A program made the translations under genes and the position numbers. From assembly GCA_004299235.1 (NCBI GenBank), contig SCQL01000025.1, positions 1 to 55,694 on the forward strand: a stretch of 55,694 nucleotides of DNA, read 5' to 3'. Each line of letters opens with the position of its first letter. Position 1 is the stretch's first letter. This document shows positions 19,004 to 27,270 of this stretch, piece after piece. The notes under the pieces are model-generated. The model ran no database searches, was not told the DNA's origin, and was given only the letters and a program-made list of their open reading frames with translations. Origin of the DNA: a bacterium (lineage in GTDB: Bacteria; Chloroflexota; Dormibacteria; Dormibacterales; Dormibacteraceae).

Positions 19004-20114
19004 CGGCTCCCGCCTTACCACCTTCGATGAACTCCTCCACCAAACGCCTGGCGTCGTTGTCGCTGTACTGCACCGGGGGCGACTTCATGAAGTAGGAGGC
19101 CGGCCCCTCCAGCGCCCCTCCGATGCCCCGGTCGAGCGCCAGCTTGGCGCAGCGGACGGCGTCGATGACGATCCCCGCCGAGTTGGGCGAGTCGTGGACC
19201 TCGAGCTTGAGCTCGACGTTGAGCGGAACATCGCCGAACGAGCGGCCCTCCAGCCGGATGTACGCCCACTTTCGGTCGTGCAGCCAGGGCACGTAGTCGG
19301 AGGGGCCGATGTGCACGTTGTCGGCGCCCACTTCGTAGTCGAGCTGAGAGGTGACGGAGCGGGTCTTCGAAATCTTCTTCGACATCAGGCGGTCCCGCTC
19401 GAGCATGTTCAGGAAGTCGGTGTTGCCACCGAAGTTGAGCTGGTAGGTGCGCTCGAGCTTGACGCCCCGATCGCTGAAGAGGCGGGTCAGGACCCGATGG
19501 AGGATGGTCGCGCCGACCTGCGACTTGATGTCGTCGCCGATGATCGGCAGGTTCTTCTCCTGGAAGCGCTTCTGCCAGTAGGCCTCGCGGGCGATGAACA
19601 CAGGGATGCAGTTGACGAATCCGACTCCGGCCGCCAGCGCTTGCTCGACGTACCACTTGGTCGCCTCTTCGGATCCGACGGGCAGGTAGCTGACGACGAC
19701 GTCGGCCTGCGTCTCCTTCAAGATGCCGACCACGTCCGACGTCTCGCCCGGCGCCTTCTGGACGATGTCGGTGAGGTATTTGCCGATGCCGTCGTGCGTC
19801 ATGCCGCGCTGGACCTTGACGCCGAGCGAGGGGACGTCGGTGAACTTCACGGTGTTGTTGGCGCCCGAGAATATCGCCTCTGAGAGGTCGAGGCCGACCT
19901 TCTTCTTGTCGATGTCGAACGCCGCGACGAACTCGATGTCGCGAATGTGGTAGCCGCCGAGGTCGACGTGCATGAGACCGGGCACGGTGTCCTTGGGTGA
20001 AGCGTCGCGATAGAAGTGCACGCCCTGCACGAGCGAGGAGGCACAGTTGCCGACACCCACTATCGCAACGCGCACCTTGCCGTTTCGTTCACCGTTCTTC
20101 CGATCGTCTGTCAT
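18945..20114 (-). CDS. ino1: myo-inositol-1-phosphate synthase
   Basis: A 389-residue NAD-dependent enzyme that converts glucose 6-phosphate to inositol 1-phosphate (L-myo/1D-myo-inositol 3-phosphate). The NAD loop [16 protein letters not shown] is at 16-31. [25 protein letters not shown] and [11 protein letters not shown] are the family's conserved blocks, and [20 protein letters not shown] holds the C-terminal active-site region. The length and these blocks fit the actinobacterial/archaeal type. It begins in an ATGA overlap with the ArsR-family gene, so the regulator and the enzyme are coupled. It supplies the inositol needed by the downstream lipid genes. Confidence 0.93.
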   Translation of the reverse strand: MTDDRKNGERNGKVRVAIVGVGNCASSLVQGVHFYRDASPKDTVPGLMHVDLGGYHIRDIEFVAAFDIDKKKVGLDLSEAIFSGANNTVKFTDVPSLGVKVQRGMTHDGIGKYLTDIVQKAPGETSDVVGILKETQADVVVSYLPVGSEEATKWYVEQALAAGVGFVNCIPVFIAREAYWQKRFQEKNLPIIGDDIKSQVGATILHRVLTRLFSDRGVKLERTYQLNFGGNTDFLNMLERDRLMSKKISKTRSVTSQLDYEVGADNVHIGPSDYVPWLHDRKWAYIRLEGRSFGDVPLNVELKLEVHDSPNSAGIVIDAVRCAKLALDRGIGGALEGPASYFMKSPPVQYSDNDARRLVEEFIEGGKAGADGRVRPVPRAKTATAPDRR

Positions 20115-20434
20115 GCGCCGACCTCCTCACGAACTTTTACTCGTCCGGTAATTCCAAGCAACTCGTCCAGGCGCGCGCGCTCGCGCGCGATGTTCTCGAC
20201 GTCCAGCGAGCAGTAAACCTGGCGGCCGTCCCGCCGAGTCCTGATCACCCCGCCGACCCGGAGCATCCGCAAATGCCACGAGATGCGCGGCTGGCTCATG
20301 CGGAGGTGGGCGGCCAGGTCGTTGACGTTCTCCTCTCCGACCTTACCCAGCCGCTCAAGAATGCGCAGACGGGTGGGGTTGGCCAAGGCCAGGAAGTGAT
20401 CGGGGAGCTCGTGCCGCTGGCTCGGTAGAAACAT
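20111..20434 (-). CDS. ArsR-family transcriptional regulator of the inositol operon
   Basis: A 107-residue winged-helix regulator: [14 protein letters not shown] (about 16-29), recognition helix [19 protein letters not shown] (about 45-63) and wing [14 protein letters not shown]. It has a single cysteine and none of the ArsR/SmtB metal-site cysteines, so metal sensing is unlikely. It is the first gene of the inositol-lipid operon, and its promoter and start codon carry two palindromic sites, which suggests autoregulation. The ligand is unknown; an inositol or lipid precursor is a guess from context. Confidence 0.87.
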   Translation of the reverse strand: MFLPSQRHELPDHFLALANPTRLRILERLGKVGEENVNDLAAHLRMSQPRISWHLRMLRVGGVIRTRRDGRQVYCSLDVENIARERARLDELLGITGRVKVREEVGA

Positions 20435-20448
20435 AAAGCTTGCTTTAT
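20433..20448. promoter_or_regulatory. Operator-like palindrome 1 (ArsR-type)
   Basis: ATAAAGCTTGCTTTAT is a perfect 7-base inverted repeat with a 2-base centre. It overlaps the start codon of the ArsR gene (20434-20432) and most of a TATAAA -10 box on the minus strand (20449-20444). Confidence 0.7.
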
Positions 20449-20461
20449 ACGCAGTTTAATG

Positions 20462-20479
20462 CATAAAGGCTTGCTTATG
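20462..20479. promoter_or_regulatory. Operator-like palindrome 2 (ArsR-type)
   Basis: CATAAAGGCTTGCTTATG is an imperfect inverted repeat sharing ATAAAG...GCTT.AT with site 1. The two sites are about 30 bases apart, near three helical turns, and flank the promoter of the ArsR-ino1 operon. Confidence 0.6.
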
Positions 20480-20504
20480 TGTGGCTGCGCCGGCGGACCT
20501 GGAA

Positions 20505-21083
20505 CTAGGGCTGGCGGACCAGGTCCAGGAACTCGGCGCGGGTGCGCGGATCCTTGCGGAAGGCACCGAGCATGCACGACGTGATCATCTGGCCGCCCGG
20601 CTTCTGCACGCCTCGCATCTCCATGCACAGGTGCCGCGCCTCCACCACCACGCCGACACCCTTGGGCGCCAGGGCGCCGTTCAGCGCCTCGGCGATCTCC
20701 TTCGTCATCCGCTCCTGGACCTGCAGGCGGTGGGCGTAGACGCTGACCAGGCGTGGGATCTTGCTCAGGCCGACGACTTTGCCCTTCGGCAGGTAGCCGA
20801 CGTGGCAGCTGCCGAAGAACGGCAGCATGTGGTGCTCGCACAGGCTGTAGAAGGGAATGTCCTTGACCAGCACCATCTCGTCGTAGTCCTGGTCGAAAAC
20901 GGCATCCGCGATGACGTCCTCGGGACGCATCCCGTAACCGTCGGTGAGCTCGCGCAAGGCTCGAGAGACGCGACGCGGCGTGGCCCTGAGCCCCTCACGG
21001 GCGGTGTCCTCGCCCAGCTCGGCGAGAAGCGATTCGACCAGGTTGGGGATCGGATCGCCATGGACCTGCTTCGGCTTAGCCAT
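20505..21083 (-). CDS. folE: GTP cyclohydrolase I
   Basis: A 192-residue enzyme that converts GTP to 7,8-dihydroneopterin triphosphate, the first step of folate/pterin synthesis. Zinc ligands are the cysteine and histidine in YSLCEHHMLPFFG (about 84-96) and the cysteine in VEARHLCMEMRGVQKPG. KVVGLSKIPRLV and RLQVQERMT are further signatures. The start is ATG at 21083; the frame continues upstream to 21635 only as antisense of the PHP gene. It ends 25 bases from the second ArsR-type palindrome. Confidence 0.95.
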   Translation of the reverse strand: MAKPKQVHGDPIPNLVESLLAELGEDTAREGLRATPRRVSRALRELTDGYGMRPEDVIADAVFDQDYDEMVLVKDIPFYSLCEHHMLPFFGSCHVGYLPKGKVVGLSKIPRLVSVYAHRLQVQERMTKEIAEALNGALAPKGVGVVVEARHLCMEMRGVQKPGGQMITSCMLGAFRKDPRTRAEFLDLVRQP

Positions 21084-21116
21084 GCGCAGATCCTCACACA
21101 ATGTGCGGGTACAAGG

Positions 21117-22172
21117 ATGATTGCGCCCCCCCACCTGGGCTCTCCCCGCGGCGGGGAGGGCGATATCGACGCGATCGCAGCCGCGCAGGCCCTGTCGGAG
21201 ATCGGATACCTGCTGCGGCAAGACCCGAAGGAGGTTTTCCGCGCCAAGGCGTTCTCGGCCGCCGCCTGGGCGCTCGCCGTTCAGCGGCCAGACCTCACGG
21301 CCCTGCATCGCGCCGCCCGCCTCACGTCGATCGAGGGCGTCGGCGCCGGCATCGCCAAGGTCCTGGCCGACCTCGTCGAGACCGGCGGCAGCCGGTACCT
21401 GGAGCGGTTGCGCACCGAGAACCGGCAGCCGGCGCGGCCCGATGAGTCCACCATCGAGCTGGCCGCCTACCAGGGCGACCTGCACTCGCACACGGATTGG
21501 AGCGACGGGCGGGCGACCATGCTCGACCTCGCGCGCGGCGCCGAAGCCCTCGGCTACCGGTACCTGGGGATCACCGACCATTCGCCGCGCATCAAGGTCG
21601 TGCACGGGCTTGACGCCGAACGCCTGCTGGCGCAATCACGCGAGATGGCGGACGTTCAGGCTCAGCTCGATGGGCTGACGCTGCTGCAGGGAATCGAGGT
21701 CGACATCCTGGAGGACGGTGCGCTCGACCTCCCCGACACCGTGCTGGAACTGCTTGACGTCGTGATCGCCTCGCCTCACGTCAAGCTGCGACAGGAACCG
21801 GCGGCGATGACGGAACGGATGCTGCGCGCGGTCTCCAACCCGCACGTCGACGTCATCGGTCACCCGACGGGCCGGCGTCCCGGAGCGAGAGAAGGCGCGA
21901 CCTACGACTTCGAGGCGGTCTTCAAGGCGGCGGCGCGGCATAACGTGGCGCTCGAGATCGACTGCGACCCGGCTCGCATGGACCTCTCGCCGGAGATGGC
22001 GCGGCTGGCACTCGAAAGCGGCTGCGACTTCGCGCTCGACGCTGACGCCCACGCTCCCGCCGAGCTGGCCTACGTGCCGATGGCGGCGTGGATAGCGCGG
22101 CGGGCGGGCATCCCGCAAGCACGCATCCTCAACTGGCGATCGCTCGACGAACTTACGATGGCTCTGCACTGA
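21117..22172 (+). CDS. PHP-domain phosphoesterase with an N-terminal helix-hairpin-helix region (PolX C-terminal-like)
   Basis: A 351-residue protein. Residues 16-105 contain a PolX-like 8-kDa/HhH region with TSIEGVGAGIAKVLADL (about 70-86). The PHP domain follows: DLHSHTDWSDG (121-131), GITDHSP (151-157), the ASPHVK histidine, VIGHPTGR and DADAHAP. It lacks the nucleotidyltransferase domain of bacterial PolX, so it looks like the nuclease/phosphatase half of that protein. The first 15 codons are encoded by a REP-like palindrome, and the start at 21117 is uncertain. Its stop overlaps the next gene's ATG (TGATG). Confidence 0.83.
   Translation: MIAPPHLGSPRGGEGDIDAIAAAQALSEIGYLLRQDPKEVFRAKAFSAAAWALAVQRPDLTALHRAARLTSIEGVGAGIAKVLADLVETGGSRYLERLRTENRQPARPDESTIELAAYQGDLHSHTDWSDGRATMLDLARGAEALGYRYLGITDHSPRIKVVHGLDAERLLAQSREMADVQAQLDGLTLLQGIEVDILEDGALDLPDTVLELLDVVIASPHVKLRQEPAAMTERMLRAVSNPHVDVIGHPTGRRPGAREGATYDFEAVFKAAARHNVALEIDCDPARMDLSPEMARLALESGCDFALDADAHAPAELAYVPMAAWIARRAGIPQARILNWRSLDELTMALH
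21130..21160. repeat. REP-like palindromic element, copy 2
   Basis: A CACCTGGGC lead-in is followed by CTCCCCG, CGG and CGGGGAG, a 7-base stem. It is related in inverse orientation to the elements at 34122 and 41067. It lies inside the predicted N-terminus of the PHP gene. Confidence 0.6.
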
Positions 22173-23080
22173 TGGCGAAGGTCGGGATCATGATCGAGGG
22201 CCAGGAAGGACTCACCTGGGATCGCTGGCGCCGCATCTGCTTCGACGCCGACACGCTCGGCTTCGACTCGCTGCGTCGCAGCGACCATCTCGTCTCGTTG
22301 ATGGGAGCTCCCGAACGGGACTGCATCGAATGCTGGGTCTCGCTCGCGCTCGCGGCGCAATGGACGAGCAGGATCGAGTTCGGGCCGATGGTGAGTCCGA
22401 TGACGTTTCGCCCCGCATCATTGCTGGCACGCATGGCCGCGTCGGTGGACGGGCTCTCGGGCGGCCGGCTCATCCTCGGTGTCGGCGCCGGGTGGAACGA
22501 GCATGAGCACGCGGAGTTCGGCATCCCGTTCTTCACCCTCAAGCAGCGATTCGACCTGCTCGAGGAGGGCGTGCGGACGCTGCGTGCCACGTGGCTCAAA
22601 TCCAACCCCAAGCCGATCCGGAACCCGATCCCGCTCCTGATCGGCGGCAAGGGCGAGAAGCGAACACTTCCGATCGTGGCGCGCGAGGCATCGGAGTGGA
22701 ACCTGTCGCGACTTGACGCGGACCTGTACCGGCAGAGGCGTCAGGTGCTCGACGCGTGCTGCCGCGAGATCGGCCGCGACCCGGCGTCGATCCGCCACTC
22801 GGTGCTGACGAGCTACCTCATCGGGCGCGATCGGTCAGACCTTCGCGAGCGGGCGGCCCGGGTCAGCGAAATCGTCCGCGCTTTGCGGGGCATGACTCCT
22901 GAAGAAGTGATCGCAGACCGGAAAGGCCGGTGGCTTGTCGGCACGCCGGAGCAGATCGTGGACCAGATGCGGGGCCATGCCGCGCTCGGCGTCGACCTCT
23001 TCATGCTGCAGCACTTCCTCCTCGACGACCAAGACGCCCTGCAGCTGCTCGCTGAGGAAGTGATTCCGGCGGTTGCCTGA
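22172..23080 (+). CDS. LLM-class F420-dependent oxidoreductase
   Basis: A 302-residue luciferase-like TIM barrel. The N-terminus MAKVGIMIEGQEGLTWDRW, RSDHLVS around 44-50, FGPMVSPMTFRPASLLARMAAS and the GRLILGVGAGWNEHEHAEFG loop (about 95-114) are typical of F420 rather than FMN members. The substrate is unknown. It starts one base inside the PHP stop. It shows F420 use outside the cofactor operon. Confidence 0.87.
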   Translation: MAKVGIMIEGQEGLTWDRWRRICFDADTLGFDSLRRSDHLVSLMGAPERDCIECWVSLALAAQWTSRIEFGPMVSPMTFRPASLLARMAASVDGLSGGRLILGVGAGWNEHEHAEFGIPFFTLKQRFDLLEEGVRTLRATWLKSNPKPIRNPIPLLIGGKGEKRTLPIVAREASEWNLSRLDADLYRQRRQVLDACCREIGRDPASIRHSVLTSYLIGRDRSDLRERAARVSEIVRALRGMTPEEVIADRKGRWLVGTPEQIVDQMRGHAALGVDLFMLQHFLLDDQDALQLLAEEVIPAVA

Positions 23081-23097
23081 ACGCCTGGCGCACTCGC

Positions 23098-23103
23098 TAA
23101 GGT
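23098..23103 (+). promoter_or_regulatory. -10 box (TAAGGT) of a leaderless promoter
   Basis: TAAGGT is followed after exactly 6 bases by the GTG at 23110; no ribosome binding site is present. Confidence 0.6.
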
Positions 23104-23109
23104 AGAGCC

Positions 23110-24258
23110 GTGGACTTCGACCTGAGCGAGTCCGAAAGGGCGTTTCGGGACGAGGTCCGCGCGTGGCTGAGGGCCAACGCCCCTCGCCGGGAGGACCCGG
23201 GCGAGACCGACCTGAAGGCCCTCATCGACGGCCGGCGCGCCTGGCAAAAGCGGCTCCATGACGCGGGCTATGTCGGCATCACCTGGCCCCGGGAATACGG
23301 CGGCCGCGGCGCCGGCTTCATGGAGCAGCTGATCTTCAGCGACGAGATGATCCTGGCCCGGGCGCCGGAGCCGATCAACGTCATCGGCCTCGGCATGGGC
23401 GGTCCGGTGGTCATCGCCCACGGCACCGAAGAGCAGAAGCGACGTTACCTGCCGCCGCTGCTGTCAGCCGAGGAGATCTGGTGCCAGGGCTTCAGCGAAC
23501 CCAACGCGGGGAGCGACCTCTCCGGCCTCCAGACGCGGGCTGAAGACAGGGGCGACCACTACCTGGTCAACGGACAAAAGGTGTGGACCACGCTCGCCCA
23601 GGTCGCCAGGTGGTGCATGTTGGTCGCCCGCGAGCGCACCGGGGCGAACCCCCGCGACGGGCTCACCTATCTGCTGGTCGACATGGAAAGCCCGGGGGTC
23701 GAGGTGCGGCCGCTGGTCCAGATCACGGGCGACGCGGAGTTCAACGAGATCTTCTTCAAAGACGTCCAGGTGCCGAAGTCGCAGGTCCTGGGCGAGGCGG
23801 GCAACGGCTGGGCGGTGGCCATGACCACGTTGCTGCACGAGCGCGGAACGCTGGGCATGGCGCTGAGCACGCGCGCCCAGATCACCGCGGCCGAGCTGGC
23901 TCAACACGCTCGCAGGCTGGGACGCGGATCGGATCCTCTCGTGCGGCAGAAGATCGCGCAGTACACGATCGAGGCGCGGGCGCTGCAGCTCAACGGCTAC
24001 CGCGCCGTCACCGCCATGAAGCGCGACGGCATCCCCGGACCAGAGGGTTCCATCCTCAAGCTCATGTGGTCGGAGCTCAACCAGCGGATGGCGGAGACGG
24101 CGGTGGACCTCGCCGGCCCGGCCGGCCAGGTGGGCGACGGCGAAGGCTGGAAGTACCAGTTCCTGCGCTCGCGGGCGAACACCATCGAGGCCGGCACCTC
24201 TGAGGTGCTACGCAACATTCTTGCCGAGAGGGTGCTGGGCCTGCCGCGAAGCCGCTAG
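23110..24258 (+). CDS. Acyl-CoA dehydrogenase
   Basis: A 382-residue FAD enzyme that introduces a trans-2,3 double bond in acyl-CoA esters and passes electrons to ETF. CQGFSEPNAGSDLSGLQTRA (about 124-143) is the FAD/substrate loop and VNGQKVWTT is the beta-domain strand. The C-terminal IEAGTSEVLRNILAERVLGLPR is the family end. The N-terminal FDLSESERAFRDEVRAWLR resembles the FadE branch that acts on steroid or long acyl side chains in actinobacteria; actual substrate unknown. It is monocistronic with a leaderless-type promoter. Confidence 0.92.
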   Translation: MDFDLSESERAFRDEVRAWLRANAPRREDPGETDLKALIDGRRAWQKRLHDAGYVGITWPREYGGRGAGFMEQLIFSDEMILARAPEPINVIGLGMGGPVVIAHGTEEQKRRYLPPLLSAEEIWCQGFSEPNAGSDLSGLQTRAEDRGDHYLVNGQKVWTTLAQVARWCMLVARERTGANPRDGLTYLLVDMESPGVEVRPLVQITGDAEFNEIFFKDVQVPKSQVLGEAGNGWAVAMTTLLHERGTLGMALSTRAQITAAELAQHARRLGRGSDPLVRQKIAQYTIEARALQLNGYRAVTAMKRDGIPGPEGSILKLMWSELNQRMAETAVDLAGPAGQVGDGEGWKYQFLRSRANTIEAGTSEVLRNILAERVLGLPRSR

Positions 24259-24293
24259 CCCAAGGACCGCGCCCAAAGCTTTCGCTTTGCTGA

Positions 24294-24316
24294 ATAGTTT
24301 GGTAGGGTAAAACTAT
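24294..24316. promoter_or_regulatory. MarR operator and leaderless promoter
   Basis: A perfect inverted repeat, ATAGTTT and AAACTAT separated by 9 bases, encloses the -10 box TAGGGT (24303-24308) and runs into the ATG at 24315, 6 bases after that box. A bound dimer would block the promoter and the start codon together. A second inverted repeat (CAAAGC, 4 bases, GCTTTG) lies just upstream at about 24274-24289. Confidence 0.72.
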
Positions 24317-24773
24317 GGGGCGGGGTTCGGTGGATGAGGCGCTGGCCGGCTACAGGCGTGTGCACCGAGCGCTGCTGACCTCCACCGCGAGCCGCTGGCG
24401 TGACCTGGACATCTCCATGCAGCAGCTGCGAGCGCTGTACGTGCTGCGCGACGAGGAGGTGGCCTCGGTGGGGCGCCTCGCGGAGCTGTTCGGCGTCGGC
24501 CTCCCCGCCACGAGCCTGCTGGCGGACCGGCTGGTTCGCGCCGGATTCGTCGAGCGCCACGAAGACACCGCGGATCGGCGGCGCGTCCTGCTCAGCCTCA
24601 CGCGAGCGGGCGTCCAGCTGGTGACCGACCTTCGCGAAGGCAGCCATTCCCTTCTGCGCCGGTGGATGGCCGAGCTTCCCGCCGAAGATCTCGCGGCCCT
24701 CGGGCGCGGATGGCGCGCTCTCGCCGACGTGGCCGCGCGCCACGGCCAAGCCTTGGAGAACACCGCCCCATGA
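24315..24773 (+). CDS. MarR-family transcriptional regulator
   Basis: A 152-residue winged-helix regulator. SMQQLRALYVLRDEEVASVGRLAELFGV (about 34-61) leads to the recognition helix GLPATSLLADRLVRAGFVER, and the wing DTADRRRVLLSLTRAG is textbook MarR. It overlaps the exporter gene by 4 bases (ATGA). A palindrome around its own promoter suggests autorepression relieved by a small lipophilic ligand, most likely an exported compound. Confidence 0.9.
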   Translation: MGRGSVDEALAGYRRVHRALLTSTASRWRDLDISMQQLRALYVLRDEEVASVGRLAELFGVGLPATSLLADRLVRAGFVERHEDTADRRRVLLSLTRAGVQLVTDLREGSHSLLRRWMAELPAEDLAALGRGWRALADVAARHGQALENTAP

Positions 24774-26377
24774 GCGCGCTCGCCACCCACGACATGGCCG
24801 CGGCCCCGGCCCAAGGGGGCATCGACCGCGGCGTGCTGGCGGTCTTCGCCGGCCTGATGCTCGGGTCCCTGATCGCCTCCCTCAACCTGACGCTGGTCGC
24901 GCCGGCTCTGCCCACCATCGTCGCCGAGCTGGGCGGCATCGCCGACTACAGCTGGATACCGATCTCCGCGATGCTCGCCTCGACGATCGTCGTCCCGGTC
25001 GCCGGCAAGTTGTCGGACATCTACGGTCGCCGGCCGCTCTACATGACGGGGATCGTCGTCTTCACCCTCGGCTCGGTGCTCTGCGGCATCGCTCCGAACT
25101 TCTGGTTCCTGGTGTTCGCCCGCTTCGTGCAGGGCGCCGGCATGGGGTTCATCATGCCGCTCTCGCAGGCCATCATCGGCGACATCATCTCGCCGCGCGC
25201 GCGGGGCAAATACCAGGGCATGATGGGCGCCTCCTTCGGACTGGCCTCCATCGTCGGGCCTGCGGCCGGTGGATTCATCACCGACCATTTCACGTGGCGC
25301 TGGCTCTTCTTCGTCAACGTGCCGTTCGCCGCTCTGACGCTGCTCGTGGTCGCCCTGTACATGCACGTGCCGAACGAGCGGCGCAAGCACGCGATCGACG
25401 TCTGGGGCAGCATCACCCTGTCGCTGGGGATCACCTGCGCGCTGCTGGCGACCGTCTGGGGAGGCGGCCAGTACGCATGGAACTCCTGGCCGATCGTCGG
25501 GCTGTACTCGACGGCCGCGATCTCGTTCGTGGCGTTTGCCTGGATCGAGACACGGGCGCCCGAACCGGTGCTGCCCCTTCATCTCTGGAAGAGCAGCATC
25601 TTCACCTTTTCGAACATCGCCGGCATGGGCGTCGCCATGTCGATGTTCGGCGCCATCTACTTCCTGCCCGTCTTCGTCCAGGGCGTGATCGGGAACAGCG
25701 TCACCAACTCCGGCGCCATCCTCGTGCCGATGCTCGTGGCGATGATCGTGACCAGCGTTGGCAGCGGCCAGCTGATCTCACACACGGGTCGCTACAAAGT
25801 CCTGGTGCTCGGCGGCCTGGCCGTGATGGGCGCTGGTTTCTACATGCTGACGACCTTCGACATCAACACCACCAACCAGACCGCGATCGAGGCCATGATC
25901 CTCATCGGGCTCGGCCTCGGCGTCACGATGCAGACCTACACGCTCGTGGTGCAGAACTCGGTCAGCCGCACCGACATGGCCGTGGCGACCTCGGCCACGC
26001 AGCTGTCACGGTCCATCGGCGCTGCCGTGGGACTGGCGATCCTGGGCACGATTCTCACTTCGGGAATGGCCTCCTCGCTCGCCCGCTACCTCCCGGCCTC
26101 GGCATTGGAGAAACTCCAGTCGTCCGGCGCCTCGTCCGGCGCCGGCGCCCTGTTCGATCCCGCGCAGCTGGCACACCTGCCTCCCGTGATCGCCGCCGGC
26201 ATCCGCCACGGGCTGGCCGACGCGCTGCACCCGGTGTTCGCGGCCGGCCTGCCGATCATTGCCGCGGCCTTCGTCGCCACGCTGTTCATCAGAGAGCTGC
26301 CGCTGCGACAGACGGCCCACGTGACCGCCGGCAAGGCGCGGGCCAAAAGCGAAGACGACGCGGAGGCGGCGGTCTAA
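24770..26377 (+). CDS. MFS multidrug exporter of the DHA2 (EmrB/QacA) type
   Basis: A 535-residue proton-driven transporter with about 14 predicted helices. Motif A is GKLSDIYGRRPLYMTG (about 77-92). Motif C-like ASIVGPAAGGFITDHFTWRWLFFVNVPF (about 157-184) is characteristic of the drug/H+ antiporter branch. The ATG overlaps the marR stop, giving a classic marR-exporter operon. The C-terminal tail is short and charged. The substrate range is not predictable. Confidence 0.9.
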   Translation: MSALATHDMAAAPAQGGIDRGVLAVFAGLMLGSLIASLNLTLVAPALPTIVAELGGIADYSWIPISAMLASTIVVPVAGKLSDIYGRRPLYMTGIVVFTLGSVLCGIAPNFWFLVFARFVQGAGMGFIMPLSQAIIGDIISPRARGKYQGMMGASFGLASIVGPAAGGFITDHFTWRWLFFVNVPFAALTLLVVALYMHVPNERRKHAIDVWGSITLSLGITCALLATVWGGGQYAWNSWPIVGLYSTAAISFVAFAWIETRAPEPVLPLHLWKSSIFTFSNIAGMGVAMSMFGAIYFLPVFVQGVIGNSVTNSGAILVPMLVAMIVTSVGSGQLISHTGRYKVLVLGGLAVMGAGFYMLTTFDINTTNQTAIEAMILIGLGLGVTMQTYTLVVQNSVSRTDMAVATSATQLSRSIGAAVGLAILGTILTSGMASSLARYLPASALEKLQSSGASSGAGALFDPAQLAHLPPVIAAGIRHGLADALHPVFAAGLPIIAAAFVATLFIRELPLRQTAHVTAGKARAKSEDDAEAAV

Positions 26378-26380
26378 ACT
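26375..26380 (+). promoter_or_regulatory. Possible -10 box (TAAACT) for the GT2 gene
   Basis: TAAACT includes the exporter's TAA stop and lies 9 bases before the ATG at 26390. It could give an independent leaderless transcript. Confidence 0.4.
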
Positions 26381-26389
26381 GGGCGGAAC

Positions 26390-27208
26390 ATGGCGCGACG
26401 GGAGCGAGTTCTCGGCGTCATCGTTCCGGCCTTCAACGAGGAGCGATCCCTCGAGCAGATAGTCCGGAGGGTGTTGCACGAGCCGGCGGTCCAACAGGTC
26501 GTGGTGGTGGATGACGGCTCGACCGACGGCACGCTGGCAGCCGCGCGCCGCTGCACCACGGACCCGCGCGTCATCGTCAGGCACCACGAGACCAATCGCG
26601 GCAAGGGAGCGGCGATACGCACCGGGCTGGAAGCGATCACGGCTCCGCTGGTCGTCATCCAGGACGCCGACCTCGAGTACGACCCGGCGGACTACGAGAA
26701 GCTGATCGCGCCCATCCTGCGCGGCCGCGCCGACGTCGTGTTCGGCACGCGCGGTTTCGCCGGCCACAGCGCGTACTCGTACTGGTTTGTCGTCGGCAAC
26801 CGCCTGGTGACCACGGCCACCAACATCCTCTTCAACTGCTACATCCAGGACATGGAGACCGGGTTCAAGGTCATGCGGACGTCCCTGATGCGGCGTCTGG
26901 GACTGCGCGGCGACCGCTTCGACGTCGAGCCGGAGATCACCGCTCGCATCCTCCGTCTTGGTTATCGGATTTACGAGCTCCCGATCGAGTACTCAGCGCG
27001 CAACCGGGAGCAGGGCAAGAAATTGACGTGGCGCGATGGCGTGAAGGCGCTGTTCGTGCTTCTGCGCATCCGGCTGATGACGGCGCAGGGACTCTTCGGC
27101 CGGCCGGACCCGTATCACCGCGAACGGCAGAACGCGCTGAACGCGACCCTGATGGGCGCATCTCCAATAGCGGGACCCGGCGATCAAGGCGCCGGCGACC
27201 GCAAATAG
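26390..27208 (+). CDS. GT2-family glycosyltransferase, polyprenyl-phosphate mannosyl/glucosyltransferase-like
   Basis: A 272-residue GT-A enzyme. GVIVPAFNEERSLEQIV opens the fold, VVVDDGSTDGT (about 38-48) binds the nucleotide, QDADLEYDPADY holds the DxD motif, and QDMETGFKVMR plus SARNREQGKKLTWRDGVKAL follow dolichol-phosphate mannose/glucose synthases. It lacks C-terminal membrane helices, as in the soluble DPM1 type. It could make the polyprenyl-linked sugar donor for outer-face glycosylation, which would fit the PimA-like pathway, but this link is inference. Confidence 0.87.
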   Translation: MARRERVLGVIVPAFNEERSLEQIVRRVLHEPAVQQVVVVDDGSTDGTLAAARRCTTDPRVIVRHHETNRGKGAAIRTGLEAITAPLVVIQDADLEYDPADYEKLIAPILRGRADVVFGTRGFAGHSAYSYWFVVGNRLVTTATNILFNCYIQDMETGFKVMRTSLMRRLGLRGDRFDVEPEITARILRLGYRIYELPIEYSARNREQGKKLTWRDGVKALFVLLRIRLMTAQGLFGRPDPYHRERQNALNATLMGASPIAGPGDQGAGDRK

Positions 27209-27270
27209 AGTTCGGTGATGGTTCATCGATCTCCTTCCGAACGCCCTTGTGCGCCGGCGGCGCGCGCGAC

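Noticed and set aside
20481-21116. Plus-strand frame continuous with the PHP gene, antisense to folE
   Set aside because: Its translation lacks recognisable domains and is the complement of the well-supported folE gene.
27028-27270. Longer start for the four-helix membrane protein
   Set aside because: It would overlap the end of the GT2 gene by 181 bases with an arginine-rich, unstructured extension; ATG 27271 begins just before the first helix.
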